This document shows positions 1 through 13,025 of a DNA stretch of 64,000 nt, piece after piece. Numbering within the stretch: position 1 is the first letter of the stretch; every line of letters starts with the position of its first letter. This stretch comes from Cryptomeria japonica (Eukaryota > Streptophyta > Pinopsida > Cupressales > Cupressaceae): contig NC_081409.1 in assembly GCF_030272615.1 (NCBI RefSeq), positions 210,287,190 through 210,351,189 of the forward strand. The letters are read 5' to 3'. The notes beneath the pieces were generated by a model, which was not told the origin of the DNA, ran no database searches, and was given only the letters and a program-made list of their open reading frames with translations. Position numbers and translations under genes: made by a program.

Positions 1-496
1 TACATCAATAAGTTCAATCCACATGTTACATTAAAGTCGGTCCATAACTTAGATCAACTGGGACCAAGTATAGGTTCATACGCTTCAGCAATGATCTCCA
101 ACTGCCTAGTCTTGAACACAATCATCGTCAGCATCCTGAAACTCCATCAGAAGCTGCACCAACACCACTTATGCAATTCATCAAAGATCTCCATCAAAAT
201 CTCTATAGGTGAAACCCTCGTTGGAACCAGAAACCAATCTTCTAAGCAACCAAGATAGCATCTGATCTCCAGACCAAAACCAACTGACCAAATATGAGTA
301 CAAGTATCATGAACAAGCCAATTCCATCATTAGACTATACCAGAGCCTACTGGATCATGTTAGATCCAAGTTAACCAAAAACCACTCAACCTGTCGAGAC
401 CAGAAGGGTGTCGGTAAAGCATCCAAACAACTAGTGTTGTCATCAATAACAAAACATCAATGCAACACATAATCAATTCCACCAAATGGCCAAAAA
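1..496 (-). repeat. 3' LTR of the copia element (partial)
   Basis: Positions 1-496 align with the outer part of the LTR at about 13760-14258, sharing stretches such as AATCCACATGTTAC and CCAAATGGCC. On the minus strand the LTR starts TTTTGGCC where the other copy has TGTTGGCC, so the terminal TG has mutated. The rest of the LTR lies left of the window. Confidence 0.9.
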
Positions 497-690
497 TCTC
501 CCCCTTTGGCATTGATGGCAACACTAGATGTCAAAAACATCTAAGTACCAAGAAATGCCAAACAAGTCTCCCCCTATAGAAAACAGCCAAGCTCTGAATA
601 TCACTCTCTTTCTTTTTCTTAATATCACTCCCCCTTTCTTTTTCTTTTGCTTTTTCACATCAATATCACTCCCCCTTTGACACCAATGCT
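497..690 (-). other. Polypurine tract region with repeated PPT-like boxes
   Basis: Directly inside the 3' LTR the minus strand reads GCCAAAGGGGGAGA, the expected plus-strand primer. Three further similar purine boxes follow at about 569-580, 626-640 and 664-680 (seen on the plus strand as TCTCCCCCTATAG and twice ATCACTCCCCCTTT). The multiplication of the tract is directly visible; its use as alternative primers is inference. Confidence 0.7.
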
Positions 691-845
691 AGAAATTTGA
701 TAGAAATATCAAAGAAAAAACATAAGTCTCTAAATCACAAAGCTGACTACTCCCATTAAGCAGTAGCATCCCACAACAATGTCGGAATGAATAGTATTTC
801 TGATAATGCATGTTGTACTGATGTCAAATCGCATCAATCAAGTAT

Positions 846-3067
846 TTACCGGGGCGCAGAAACTCCCAATCTATCTCTCAAGTACTCAAATGATTCCTTT
901 GACAAAGGTTTAGTGAAAATATCTGCAATCTACTCTTTTGTGTTCACATAAACCAGTCTAACTTCATTTGCTTCCACCTTCTCCTTCAAAACCTTATACT
1001 TGATAGATATGTGCTTTGTTTTAGAATGAAATACTGGATTCTTTGATATATCAATAGCAATAGAGTTATCACAGTGAATAACTACCAGTGCATCACAATC
1101 CACCTTTATATCCTTCAACATTGCTTCATCCATAAAACTTGTGTACAGTTAGTAGCAGCAACAACATACTCAACTTCAGCAGTAAATAAAGAAGTAAATG
1201 ATTGTTTCTTGTTGATCCATGAAACCAACTTCTTTCCAAGAAAGAAAGCTTGACCAGAAGTACTTTTTCAGTCATCGACATCTTCAGCCCAGTCAACATC
1301 TGTATATGCACATAAAGTAAAGTTATCATCCTTAGGGTACCACAAACCATATTTTGATGTACCTTGCAACTATCTAAAAATCCTTTTCACCGCCATCTCA
1401 TGATTTTCTCTAGGATCACTCTGAAATCTTGAAACAATACAAACAACATTCATAATGTTAGGCCTAGTCTGAGTTAAATAAAGAAAACCTCCAATCATAG
1501 ATTTGTATCTTGTAGGATTTACCGGTGCAGAAACATCTTTTCTTGTCAATTTCTCACTTTTAACCATAGGAGTACTTACCGGTTTATAATCTCCTATACC
1601 AAATTTCTTCAATAATTCCTTAGCATATTTAGTTTGACAGATAAAAATACCATTGTTAGTCTGAGTAACCTGCAAACCTAAGAATAATGTCATCTCACCA
1701 ATCATAGACATCTCATATTCTTTCTCCATATTCTTAGAAAATTATATGCATAACTTATCTTCACCTCCAAAAATAATGTCATCAACAAATACTTCAACAA
1801 TCAGTATATCAGTGATTTTATAATATAAATTACTGTCAGCACTGCTCTTAGTAAAACCAAACTTCAAAAAATATTTATCCAACCTTGCATACCAAGCTCT
1901 ATTTGCTTGTTTTAATCCATATAAAGCTTTCCTTAACCTACAAACCATATATGTATCATCTGATAGTGAAAACCCATCAGGTTGCTCAATATAAACTTCC
2001 TAATCAAGATCCCCATTCAGAAATGCACATTTTACATCCATTTGATAAACCTTATAGTTTTTATAAGCAGCATAGGCAAGAAATAATCTCATAGCTTCAA
2101 TCCTAGCTATAGGTGCGAAATTATGTCCATGATCAATTCCTTCCTTCTAAGAATATCCTTTGCAAACCAATCTAGCCTTATTCCTTATAACTTGACCATC
2201 CTCATTCAATTTATTTCTAAAAACCCATTTAGTTCCAATAACATTTTTATTTTTAGGTCGGGGAACCAAGGTCCATGTGTTATTTTTCTCAATCTGATCT
2301 AAATCTTCTTCCATAGTTTTCAACCAATGTTCATCTTTACATGCCTCAATTATTGATATCGGTTCAACTTGTGAAATTAAACATACCTCATTAGTTGTCA
2401 GTCTTCTTCTTGTCATCACTCCATTGTTCTTATCCCCAATGATTTCATCTTTAGAATGATTCAATCTCACATACCTGGGAGTCTTTTGACATTCTGTTCC
2501 TCTTCCATGTTCTTCAGTTACTATAGAATTCTTTGATGTTGTCGGAGTAAGTGGTTCAACTCTTTGTTCTGATAAAGGTGCTACCGATTCAGATATAATC
2601 ATTTCCACGGTCGGGTCCTTCTCATAAACTCTGATTTGACTTTTGTTCAGCTCATCTACTTTAACATTAGCACTCTCCACAATTCTCTACTATCTCTTGT
2701 TATAACATCTATATGCTTTTCTTTCATTAGAATAACCAAGAAATATGCCTTCATCACATCTAGGATCAAATTTCCCAATAATATCATTTCTCCTAATATA
2801 ACATTTACTACCAAAGATTCTGAAATACTTAATTGTAGGTGTGTTGCCAAACCATAATTCATAAGGTGTCAAACTGGTTTCCCCTTTGATATGTACTCTA
2901 TTGTATGTATAAACCATTGTACTCACTACTTCTCTCCATTAGATATGAGGTAGACTAGCTTCCATCATCATTGTTCTAGCAGCATCCAAGATAGTTCTAT
3001 TCTTCCTTTCCACAACTTCATTCTGCTGAGGTGTCTAAGAAGTAGAAAATTGTCTTCTTATACTATG
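846..3067 (-). pseudogene. Copia pol, 3' half: integrase C-terminal part, reverse transcriptase, RNase H
   Basis: Continues the integrase reading that breaks off at 10990. It begins with the end of the integrase core (TPQQNEVVERKNRTI, about 3.0 kb) and its GKFDPRCDEGIFLGYS region. The RVT_2 reverse transcriptase follows (KWVFRNKLNEDG at about 2.2 kb; active-site motif FVDDIIFGG at about 1.76 kb; TRPNIMNVV at about 1.44 kb). The copia RNase H comes last (DNSIAIDISKNPVFHSKTKHI at about 1.05 kb). The last sense codons end at a TAA at 846-848. The frame is largely continuous but carries several in-frame stops (for example near 2147, 2005, 1742 and 1270), so no full polyprotein can be made. Confidence 0.93.
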
Positions 3068-4689
3068 TGATGGGGTTCTCCTAATTTGTTAACACTTCAC
3101 CTAGTTGGTGTTGCTCAATTCCACCAACTCACCAGGCCTAGTTGCTCTCTAGACCTCCAAGTCCTTCTCAGTCTCTTCTAGGGCTTGTTTCTTAACCATT
3201 CCAAGGTGTTTGCTTCAAGTGTTTTAGCTAGGAACCCTACCAAGTTGCAATGCTTCTCATGTGCTCAATTATGGCTTCTTGGCTTCAACTTGTCAAATTG
3301 ACCTCCTACTTTTGTGAGTTGATGCAGAGGTGTGGAGGTGTCTTTTAACATGTTTTGAATTCCTTTTGGATCCATTTGAGGTTTGCAATCATTATTTTTC
3401 TTACTAATTTCAATATTTTGCCTAGAAAAGGGCTAAAAGGAATTAGCCCTATTAGGCCTCCAAAATCCGGTTTTCTAGGGCTTGAGTGAAAACGGTCCAA
3501 AAGACCCCCTAGCAAATTTGGTTTTTCTTCAATGTTTCACCTAACCCCAAGTGATTTTTTTTCTTTTGGCTCCTTACTCCACCGTACAATATGCTAACCC
3601 CAAAAATGAGGGTTTTTAAGGGTTACTAGGCCTTCTAGCCAGCAATGACTGGTCAAGTTGGTGTTTGGGCATCAAATGACTTTTTCAAGGCATCTCCTTG
3701 CATTGGAAACTTTGTCCCAACTTCATGGATCCTTCCAAAAGTTTAAATGGTGGTTTGCCATTCACCCCTACACTTAGCACTTCAATTTCACCTTGTTTCC
3801 TCTAGCTAAGTTGCTCCTGGACTTGCCTAGAACAAGGTGACAGTCATATTGAAAGTCATCTCCAGCAATTGTCCCTTCATATGTACATTGTACAAGTGGT
3901 TTCCCTTCATGTCCCAATAGTCCGTGATGGTAGAACGTGTGGAATTCATGGACCAACCATTTTACATAAAATTGCTATATACAAGCCAAAACTGGCTATT
4001 TGCAAACCAAAGCAAGAAAACACCTATACAAACTAATTAAAAAGCTTGAAATGAAACCAACAACACTGTAACACACTAGAGTAACTCAATCCATTGCTGG
4101 ATCAATGGATTCAATCCATTTGTATTTACAAAATGAGTAAAAACAATCCAAAATGTTGCCAACTAGTCTAAAAAGGAGTAGTTTCAGATTGTTGAACTTA
4201 CAAAACACATTCTCCAACTTTGCTAACCATGCAAGAGAGGGTTCTTATAGCATTTCCCATGTGTGGATTCTTCCTAGGGCGTTGGACAATCCCTAACTCC
4301 ATCGCCAACCAATTCAGGACAAAAGTTGTCATGACAACTTTTTGCAATTTTGCACTTTTGCACTTTCTGGTCTTCTCAACCTATAAGACCTATTCTAAGT
4401 CATCACTCATGACTTTTAAAACATGTTTAAGACTAATTTAACCCTCCCTAATGCCTATACCAAGTTTTGACACTTTTGACCATCAAGAAGGTCAACTACC
4501 CACTCAAACCACTATTTCAGCACAAAATGCAAACCTAAGAAGAATGAACTCAACCTAGGCCTACATTGACTCTAAACACTAACTCTTGGACCCTCTTGGA
4601 GTCCTTATTCACTAAATGACTTGGTTAGGGTCAATACAAACCAAAATTGAGAATACTAAATAGTCTAAGTCCTAAGTGCTCCTGCACCA
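3068..4689 (-). repeat. 3' LTR of the gypsy element
   Basis: 1622 bp, starting TGATGGGGTTCTCC and ending CTCCTGCACCA in plus orientation (TGGTGCAGGAG…CCATCA on the minus strand). It matches 9376-10989 along its whole length with scattered substitutions and small indels. Next to its inner edge the minus strand has the purine stretch GTTTGGGAGAA, the likely polypurine tract. Confidence 0.95.
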
Positions 4690-7600
4690 TTCTCCCAAAC
4701 AAAAGAAAACCATGTCACCTCCTTGGGAATTAGATTCTGATCAATTCCTAGCTTCTTAAACTTTGTCTCAAGCACCCATGTAGCTTCAGCATCATCCATA
4801 CCCTGTCATTTTATTAGGTGTTCCCAATAGGCTTGATGCCTTGTCTTCTTGGCGATCCTTGAACTCAGAACCTTCTCAACCTTTGGAATTGGTTTGGCTA
4901 GTAACTGAAGGTTGTTCACATCATCTGATACCTTTGAGTGACTGCAATCTAAACCTTGAATGGGTCCCTTGTATACAACTAAGTATGCTATGTTGAAAAC
5001 CGATGACAATCCTATGTCATTAGGTAGATCCCCCTTGTATGCATTTTCTCCATATTTGGCTAGAATGGCACATGGACCTATCCTTCTCATTTGCAACTTG
5101 TTGGGTGCTCCTTGTTGTAGCCTTGCTTTGTTTAGGTGCACCATGACAAGATCTCCCACTTGAAATTGTAGGTTCTTCCTTCTTTCATCAACTTTTTGTT
5201 TGAGTTTGTTTGTGTTCTCTATCAATGCTTGCTTGACTGATTCATGTACTTCCTTCATTGATTGAGCAAAGTCTTCTGCATATCCACTTCTGCTGCACTT
5301 CCTAAGTCTCTCAACTCCAAAATACCTCTTGGGTGCACACCATAGACCACTTCAAAGGGCTCTTGCTGGTAGTCCTATTCATGGTGTCATTATATGCATA
5401 TTTAGCTTGTGAGAGTACTTGATCCCATGTTTGACCATATTCCTTAGTAAGGCACCTTAATAAGTTTCCCAAACTTCTATTCACCACTTCAGTTTGCCCA
5501 TCTGTTTGAGGATGGTAGACTGATCCAAAAGAGAGGTTGGCACCAAGATTTTGCCAAAGTGTCTTCCAAAAATGACTCATGAACTTTGAGTCCCTATCTA
5601 AAACAATGCTCATGGGTAAACCATGTATCCTCACTACCTCTTTGAAGAATAAATAAGCTATTTGGCATGCATCATGAGTAGTCTTGCAAGGCACAAAGTG
5701 AGCTGTTTTGCTAAATCTATCCATAATGACATAAATATTGTCATATCCCTATTTTGTCCTTGGTAAACCTACTACAAAGTCCATACTAATGCATTCCCAA
5801 GGTCTACTTGGTATGGGAAGAGGTTGGTATAAACCGGCATTTGTAGAAGTACCTTTGGCCTTTTGGCAAACTATGCAAGTCTCCACATACTTCTTCACAT
5901 CTTGATTCATCTTTGGCCAATAGTAGTACCTCTGAACCAACTCTTGAGTCTTATTGACTCCAAAATGTCCACTAAGGCTGCCATTATGCTTCTCTTGAAT
6001 GAGGTTTTCTCTCATTGAGCCTCTAGGCACACAAAGCTGCCCACCTTTAAACAAAAGTCCATTTTGCAAAGTAAAATTAGAAAACTCACTATGGAAGTGA
6101 TTTTGATACTCCTTACACACCTTGTAGGCATTTGAAAAGTCTTCATCCTCCGGGTACAAGCCTTTAAAACTATCAACACCTATGCTTCTCAATTGAATTT
6201 CTTGGACTGTCAAAAGTCTCCTACTTAATGCATTAGCTACCTGATTTAACTACCCTTTCTTATGCTTAATTGTGAATGTGTAGGCCTACATGTACTCCAC
6301 CCATTTCATATGTTTATGACTGAGTTTGTGTTGTGAGTTTAGAAAACTCAATGCTTGGTTGTCCGTATAGACTACAAATTCCTTAGGAAGGAGATAGTGT
6401 CTCCACTTCCTCAAAGCCTGGACTAAAGCATATAACTCAAGATCATAAGAGGAGTACTTCCTCTTGGCATCACTTAGCTTCTCACTATGGAAGGCTACTG
6501 GTCTTTCTTCTTGGCTTAGGATAGCACCTACTGCAACATTGCTTGCATCACATTCCACTATGAAAAGTTTCTCAAAACTAGGCAACACTAGCACCAGTTG
6601 AGTAGCTATCTTCTCCTTCAAGATTTCAAAACCTTTGTTTTCTTCTTCACCCCACTGAAACTTTGCCTTCATTCCACCCCTAATGGTGTCTAACATTTGT
6701 GCATAGATAGCATTGAATTGCCTAATGAACTTCCGTAAAACTGAGCTAGTCCATGGAGGCTTCTCACCTTTGTGGTTGACTTAGGAGTAGGCCAATTTAC
6801 AATGGCTTCAACCTTGTTGGGATCCATCTTGAGGTTTCCTTGAGACAACACAAACCCAAGGTAAACCAACTCTTGCTTAACTCACACTTATCCAAGTTCA
6901 TGGTTAGCTTTTCATCATACAATCTTTGTAATACATCTTGCAAATGATTAATATGATCTGCCCCATCCTTACAAAAAATGAGAATATCATCTAGATATAC
7001 CACCACAAATTTACCTATGAAGTCCTTCATCACCTCATTCATGAGTCTCATGAAGGTTCCTGGCACATTGGATAAGCCAAATGGCATTACAAGCCACTCA
7101 TAAAGACCCTTTGTTGTCTTAAAGGCAGTTTTTCATTCATCACCCTCCTTAATCCTAATTTGGTGTTATCCACTTTTAAAGTCAATCTTGGTAAATTACT
7201 TGACTTCTCCTAAACAATCCAAGAGGTCTTCTATTCTAGGAATAGGGAACCTATATCTGATGGTGATCCTATTTATAACTCTAGAATCAGTACACAATCT
7301 CCAAGTACCACCTTTCTTTGGGGCTAACATGGTAGGGACAACACAAGGGCTAATGCTTTTCCTAATTAGGCCTTGGTCTAAGAGCTCTTGGATTTGCTTA
7401 ACAATCTCAACATTTTGTTGAGTCATTTTATAAGCTTCCTTATTAGGTAAGGATGCTCTGGGAATGAAGTTTATTTGATGGCTTATGGTTCTTTTAGGTT
7501 GTAAGGTGGCTGGTTGTCCATCACTTACTATGCCTTTGAATTTCTTCAATAAATCTTGCACCTCTATTGGCAAATCTGGCTACTCTTTCTTGTCTTCCTC

Positions 7601-7700
7601 TTTGGACTTCATTACTAGTGCAAACCCTATACCTTCACCTTCCTCAAGTGTCTTCGAGAATTGCTTTTCACTTACCAAAAGAACATTAGGACCTGCTGCC
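4665..7700 (-). pseudogene. Gypsy pol: reverse transcriptase, RNase H, integrase, chromodomain
   Basis: RT starts near 7.57 kb (LRKSISPCVVPTMLAPKKGG-like region) with catalytic motif YLDDILIF at about 6.98 kb. RNase H follows at 6.7-6.29 kb (FIVECDASNVAVGAILSQ, VYTDNQALSFL). Integrase has the HHCC finger at about 6.1-5.86 kb (HFGVNKTQEL…CIVCQKAKG), then core motifs MDFVVGLP, LDRDSKFMSHFW and HPQTDGQTEVVNR at about 5.8-5.5 kb. A chromodomain-like end (RHQAYWEHLIK, EATWVLE) lies at about 4.87-4.75 kb. This is the chromovirus arrangement; the chromodomain is thought to steer integration to modified chromatin. Breaks include stops near 7196, 6286, 5746 and 4806, and a frame change near 6.8 kb. 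The frame runs without a stop through the polypurine tract into the LTR and would end at 4665-4667. Confidence 0.93.
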
Positions 7701-7726
7701 CTCTTTTCACCTTCCTCAAGGATAGA

Positions 7727-9301
7727 CTAAATCTTGAATGTGACTCCATCTTTCTTGAATGAGTATGGATTCTTGGCTCCATCATGGATAGCTTGTCTAT
7801 CAAATTGCCATGGTCTTTCCAATAGAAGATGGCATGCATCCATGGGTAGGACATCACATAACACCTTGTCCTTATACCTCCCAATGGTAAAATCCACCCA
7901 TGCTTGCTCATTGACTAGGACATGTTGGCCTTTGTTCAACCAAGTGACTCTATAAGGATTGTTGTGAGGTATCCTTTGCAATTTGAGCTTACTCACTGCC
8001 TCTTCTCACACAATGTTGTCTGTAGACCCTGAATCATTGATCACTTTGCAAACTTTGTCCATAATCTTGCATTTGATCCTAAATAAGGACCTTCTTTGGC
8101 TTGGCTCTTCTCTGATCAGTTCTTTGATCAACATTCTCCTTATCATCAAGTTGTCACCTACCTCTGACTCTAAGGCAACCTCTGAAGTCTTGCTGCTTGA
8201 AGACTCTTCTTGAAGATAGTTCACTCTTCTTTCACTACCATATGATGATGACCCCTTCTCTAGACATCTATATGCCGGATGACCAAGTTCGTTGCAATGG
8301 TAACACTTCATTGTTGCAAAATATGAGGAACCTCTACCTTGGCCACTAGATCTTCCTCTAAAACCATTGTTGGACCCCCTTCCTCTATTTAATCCTCCTC
8401 TATTAGTGCCACTCTCCTTCTGTTCAATGAGTTTAGACTCTCCTTGTGTTCTTTGTTCAGAACTTCTTCCTCCAAAGCCTCCTCTATGGCCTCTATTTTA
8501 TTTTCCTCTACCCCTGCCCCTATTGCTACTTGATTCATGTCTTCTTTTTAGTTTTTCCTCCACCTTAAGGGCAAGTTGATAGGTTTGATGGATAGATTTT
8601 GGGCTCATTTAACTGATTTCTTCTTGGATATTCCACTGTAGACCATTTAGGTACCTAGCAACCTTGAGAATCTCTTCTTCCACCGCATGAGATCTAAGGC
8701 TAAGTTTGTGAAATTCCTCTATATAGCTACTAACATCAAGGTCTTTTTGTCTTAAGTTTTGCCTCTTCCTATGAATTTGCACTTCATAGTCATCAGGGAG
8801 ATAGACTTCTTTGATTTTGACTAACATCCCCTTCCAAGAAGAGATGGGTGATTTGCCCATTTTCTTCCTCTCATCTTGCACAAATTTCCACATTGTGAGA
8901 GCAACTCCTCTCATCCTTGACTTGGATACCTTGACTCTCTAGGCTTCAGTTATGCCTTCACATTCAAAATGGTTCTTCATGCCTTCTATCCATTCTAGGA
9001 TCACTTCTACCTCCATCTTACAAGTGAACAATGGCAATCCTTCTAGTGATTTACCACTCAAGGCCTTCAATGCCTTCAGGAAAGGTTCTTGCTCTAGGAT
9101 AGGACCAGGTTCGGGTATTTTGTCTATCTCTAACACTTCTTTACCCTTCCCTTCTACTCCTTCTACCTATACCAACACTTCATCTGCCTTGGTTTCGACC
9201 TCACCAAGCTTACTTTCTAATTCTAGCAACTTCTCCTTCAGGAGTCTATTCTCTTCCTCCTGATCATCCACTTTCTTTGCCAACTTTGCATTAGTCACCA
9301 T
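7727..9301 (-). pseudogene. Gypsy gag and aspartic protease
   Basis: The most upstream ATG (9299-9301) opens a lysine/glutamate-rich, coiled-coil-like N-terminus. The gag core follows at about 9.1-8.6 kb (MWKFVQDERKK, YIEEFHKLSLR, YLNGLQWNIQEEIS). A basic Arg-Gly-rich stretch follows, then one zinc knuckle CYHCNELGHPAYRC (CX2CX4HX4C) at about 8.3 kb, and a protease with the DSGS active-site motif (INDSGSTDNIV) at about 8.02 kb. In-frame stops near 9.17, 8.94, 8.61, 8.50, 8.00 and 7.73 kb break it. Gag packages the RNA; the protease would cleave the polyprotein. Confidence 0.9.
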
Positions 9302-9360
9302 GTTGTTATCTCCTACAAATTCCACTAAGTACATCTACTCACCTAGCCCAAATCGTATAG

Positions 9361-9372
9361 GCTCTGATACCA
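9361..9372 (-). other. Primer binding site of the gypsy element (initiator tRNA-Met type)
   Basis: The minus strand reads TGGTATCAGAGC three bases inside the 5' LTR end (CCATCA/AAT…). This is the usual plant LTR-retrotransposon primer site matching the 3' end of initiator methionine tRNA. Confidence 0.9.
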
Positions 9373-9375
9373 ATT

Positions 9376-10989
9376 TGATGGGGTTCTCCTAGTTTGCTAA
9401 CACTTCACCTAGTTGGTGTTGCTCAATTCCACCAACTCACCAGCCCTAGTTGCTCTCTAGACCTCCAAGTCCTTCTCAGTATCTTCTAGGGCTTGGTTCT
9501 TAACCATTCCAAGGTGTTTGCTTCAAGTGTTTTAGTTAGGAACCCTACCAAGTTACAATGCTTCCCATGTGCTCAATTATGGCTTCTTGGCTTCAACTTG
9601 TCAAATTGCCCTCCTACTGTTGTGAGTTGATGCAAAAGTGTGGAGGTGTCTTTTAACATGTTTTGAATGCCTTTAGGGTCCATTTGAGGTTTGCAATCAT
9701 TATTTTTCTTACCGATTTCAATATTTTGCCTAGAAAAGGGCTATAAGGAATTAGCTCTATTAGGCCTCCAAAATCCGGTTTTCTAGGGCTTGAGTGAAAA
9801 CGGTCCCCCTAGCAACTTTTCTTTTTCTTCAATGTTTCACCTAACCCCAAGTGATTTTTGTGTTTTTGGCTCCTTACTCCACCATACAATATGCTAACCC
9901 CAAAAAAGAGGGTTTTGAAGGGTTACTAGGCCTTCTAGTCGGCAGTGACTGGTCAAGTTGGTGTTTGGGCATCAAATAAATTTTTCAACGCTTCTCCTTG
10001 CATTGGCAACTCTGTCCCAACTTCATGGACCCCTCCAAAATCTTAAATGGTGGTTTGGAATTCACCCCTGCACTTAGCACTTCAATTTCACCTTGTTTCC
10101 TCTAGCTGGGTTGCTCTTGGACTCACCTAGAACAAGGTGACAGCCATATTGAAACTCATCTCCAGCCCTTGTCCCTACATATGTACACTGTACAAGTGGT
10201 TTCCCTTCATGTCCCAATAGGCCATGATGGTAGCACGTGTGGAATTCATGGGGCAACCATTTTACATAAAACTGCTATATACAAGCCAAAACTGGTTGTT
10301 TGCAAACCAAAGCAAGAAAACACCTATACAAACTAATTCCAAAGCTTGAAACGAAACCAACAACACTGTAACACACTAGAGTAACTCAATCCATTGCTGG
10401 ATCAATAGATTCAATCCATTTGCACTTACAAAATGAGTAAAAACAAGCCAAAATACTACCAACTAGTCTGAAATTGAGTAGTTTCAGATTGTTGAACTTA
10501 CAAAACACATTCTCCAACCTTAGTAACCATGCAAGAGAGGGTTCTTATAGAATTTCCCATGTGTGGAGTCTTCCTATGGTGTTGGACAATCCCTAACTCC
10601 ATCGCTAACCAATACAGGACAAAAGTTGTCATGACAACTTTTTGCAACTTTGCACTTTTGCACTTTCTAGTCTTCTCAACCTATGAGATATATTATAAGT
10701 CATCACTCATGACTTTTAAAACATGTTTAAGACTAATTTAACCCTCCCTAATGCCTATACCAAGTTTTGAAATGTTTGACCATCAAGAAGGTCAACTACC
10801 TACTCAAACCACTATTTAAGCACAAAATGCAAACCTAAGAAGAATGAACTCGACCTAGGCCTACATTGACTCTAAACACTAACTCTTGGACCCTCTTGGA
10901 GTCCTTATTCACTAAATGACTTTAATAGGGTCAGCACAAGCCAAAATTGGGAAAACTAAATAGTCTAAGTCCTAGGTGCTCCTGCACCA
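9376..10989 (-). repeat. 5' LTR of the gypsy element
   Basis: 1614 bp, TG…CA termini, partner of 3068-4689. The main differences are a 12-bp deletion near 9800 (the run after AACGGTCC) and many single-base changes. Confidence 0.95.
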
Positions 10990-12986
10990 CCATGATTGTC
11001 ACAAAAGTTATTAAACTCACCGAATGTGATGTCACCACCATGATCTAATCTTAAACTTAATCTTGAATCCTGTCTCACTTTCCATTTTAGGTTTAAATAA
11101 TTTAGACTTTTCAAATGCTTCATATTTTTCTCTCCAAAATGTAGCCCACATCATTCTAGAATAATCATCAATGATTAGCATGAAATGTCTATCACCTTGA
11201 AAACTTTTTAACTCTAGCAAGGCCACACAAATCAGTATGAATAAGATAAAGAACATCATTTGATTTATCTTGTATACTCCTAAAAGAGGTTTTGACTCAT
11301 TTACTCATTTGACATTCTTTACATACCGGATTATAGGGCTTCATAATCTTAGGTATATCCCTAGCAGCCTTAGTTGAACTGATTTTTACAATGCAATCAA
11401 AATTCACATGACACGACCTTTTTATGCCATAGCCAACTCTCATCAATCTATATAATCAAACATGTCTTCTCACCAGAGTTTCAGTGAAATATATTACCTT
11501 TTGTTTGTGTACCGGTTTCAATCTCCAAGCCAGATTTGTTAATGATTTTGCATTTCCCATCCTTGAACTGTAATTGAAATCCCTTATCTACCAATTGTCC
11601 TACACTCAAAAGATTATGCCTCAAACCTTCAACATAATAAACATTGTCAGTATTGTTCTTACTATCCAATGATATAGTTCCTTTTCCTTTGATCATACAT
11701 GCTTTTTCATCTCCAAATCTAACTAGACCACCATCAAATTCTTGCAAAGACAGAAACTTCTCTTTATCTCCAGTCATATGATGTGAACAACCATTGTCAA
11801 TTACCCATTCATCCTTGTCTTCAATTTTAGCAGCAAGTGCCTTCTCTTCAGGTACATTTTCTTCTAGTGCCAGATCATCTTCCTTGATAGCCAAAAATAT
11901 CCATTCCTTCCCATTGTCGGATCCACTAGCAAAGTCTTATGTCGGTTCATCATCTAAATCAATAATGCCTTCCTCATCTGCTATATAGCATGATTTGTCT
12001 CTGTTTTTATTATATTTTTATTTGTTCTGATATCCAAGGTTAGGCTTAAATGATCTTCTAACTCTTTCTTCAAATCTTGAATTCCTTTCAGGACATCTAG
12101 ATGCAAAATGACCAGTCTTATTACATGCAAAACATTTAAAAGGTGTTTTTCCTTCATACTTACTTCCTATGGGTCCTTTAGGTACTCTTTTAGCAAATAG
12201 TGCTTCAAGTTGCTCAAACTCATCATCTTCTCTCTTCATATCTTCCAACTCTTTTTCATATAAAGCTTTCCAATCTTGCTTACCAGTTGTAGAAGTAGAT
12301 GCATGAGAAGCAGGTTCAGTCTTCATAGCTCCAGAAGGTCCAAATTCCTCAAAATCAAAAGCAGATAGTTTCCCAACCAAAGCATCTTTGTTGACAGATG
12401 TATTAGCCATTGTTCTCAACTCATTAATAGCAATAGCCTTCATTTTGTAAGTCGGTGGTAGGGCTCTCAAGACTTTAGAAACAATTTCATCTTCGCTCAG
12501 AGTTCCACCACAACATTGAATTCTCATAACAATCTCATTTACCCTTTCCATGAATGTAGTAATCCTTTCATCTTCTTCCATCCTCAGGTTTTCATATCTC
12601 GCCCGGTAACTATCAAGTTTAGCAATCTTCACTATAGGGTCACCTTCATTAAGAGTCTCCAACTTATCCCATATAGCCTTTCTAGATGATTTGATGATTA
12701 ATCCCATTATTTTTTTATCGAAAAGAGCTCACAAGAAGGCTTCTCTTGCTCTACAATCATTCTCAAGCTCCTTGTCCAAGTTTTCCAGAGGAGGATTGTT
12801 AGATCCCGGATTATAGGGTGTGACACCATTCTGTGTGATCCCCCAAATCTCCTTGACAAGACATCTCAGATGAGTTTCCATATGAATCTTCCATACTATG
12901 TAATTTTTTCCATCAAGCCTCAAAATATATCTTCAAAAGATAGCTCCAGAAGAACTGGATGAACTTGAAGTTCTATTAGTTGCCAT
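10990..12986 (-). pseudogene. Copia gag, protease and first part of integrase
   Basis: ATG at 12984-12986 begins a Ser-rich start, then a stop at codon 17 and the gag opening LDGKNYIVWKIHM. The UBN2-type gag domain runs to about 12.2 kb and a zinc knuckle CFACNKTGHFASRC lies at about 12.1 kb. After a short linker comes the copia protease signature VIDNGCSHHMTGD at about 11.8 kb, where the usual DSG is DNG. A GAG-pre-integrase region follows (YYVEGLRHNLLSVGQL), then the integrase start with CKECQMSK at about 11.3 kb and IDDYSRMMWATFW at about 11.15 kb. The reading is cut at 10990 by the gypsy insertion. In-frame stops at 12729-12731 and about 12935, and others near 11481 and 11300, show decay. 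Confidence 0.93.
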
Positions 12987-13025
12987 AGGATCTTCCTCAA
13001 GTAGTTAACATTTCTACAAAGAGGA

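Larger units (their letters stand above)
3068..10989 (-). mobile_element. Ty3-gypsy chromovirus nested in the copia integrase
   Basis: Complete element of 7.9 kb with LTRs 3068-4689 and 9376-10989, initiator-Met-type primer binding site, gag-protease-RT-RNase H-integrase order and a terminal chromodomain. The flanking 5-bp duplications are CTATG (3063-3067) and CCATG (10990-10994), one mismatch. Joining the copia reading frame across the insertion restores integrase without lost codons (…FCDNHG then IRRQFS…), which confirms both boundaries. Stops throughout the polyprotein and visible LTR differences show it is old. Confidence 0.96.
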
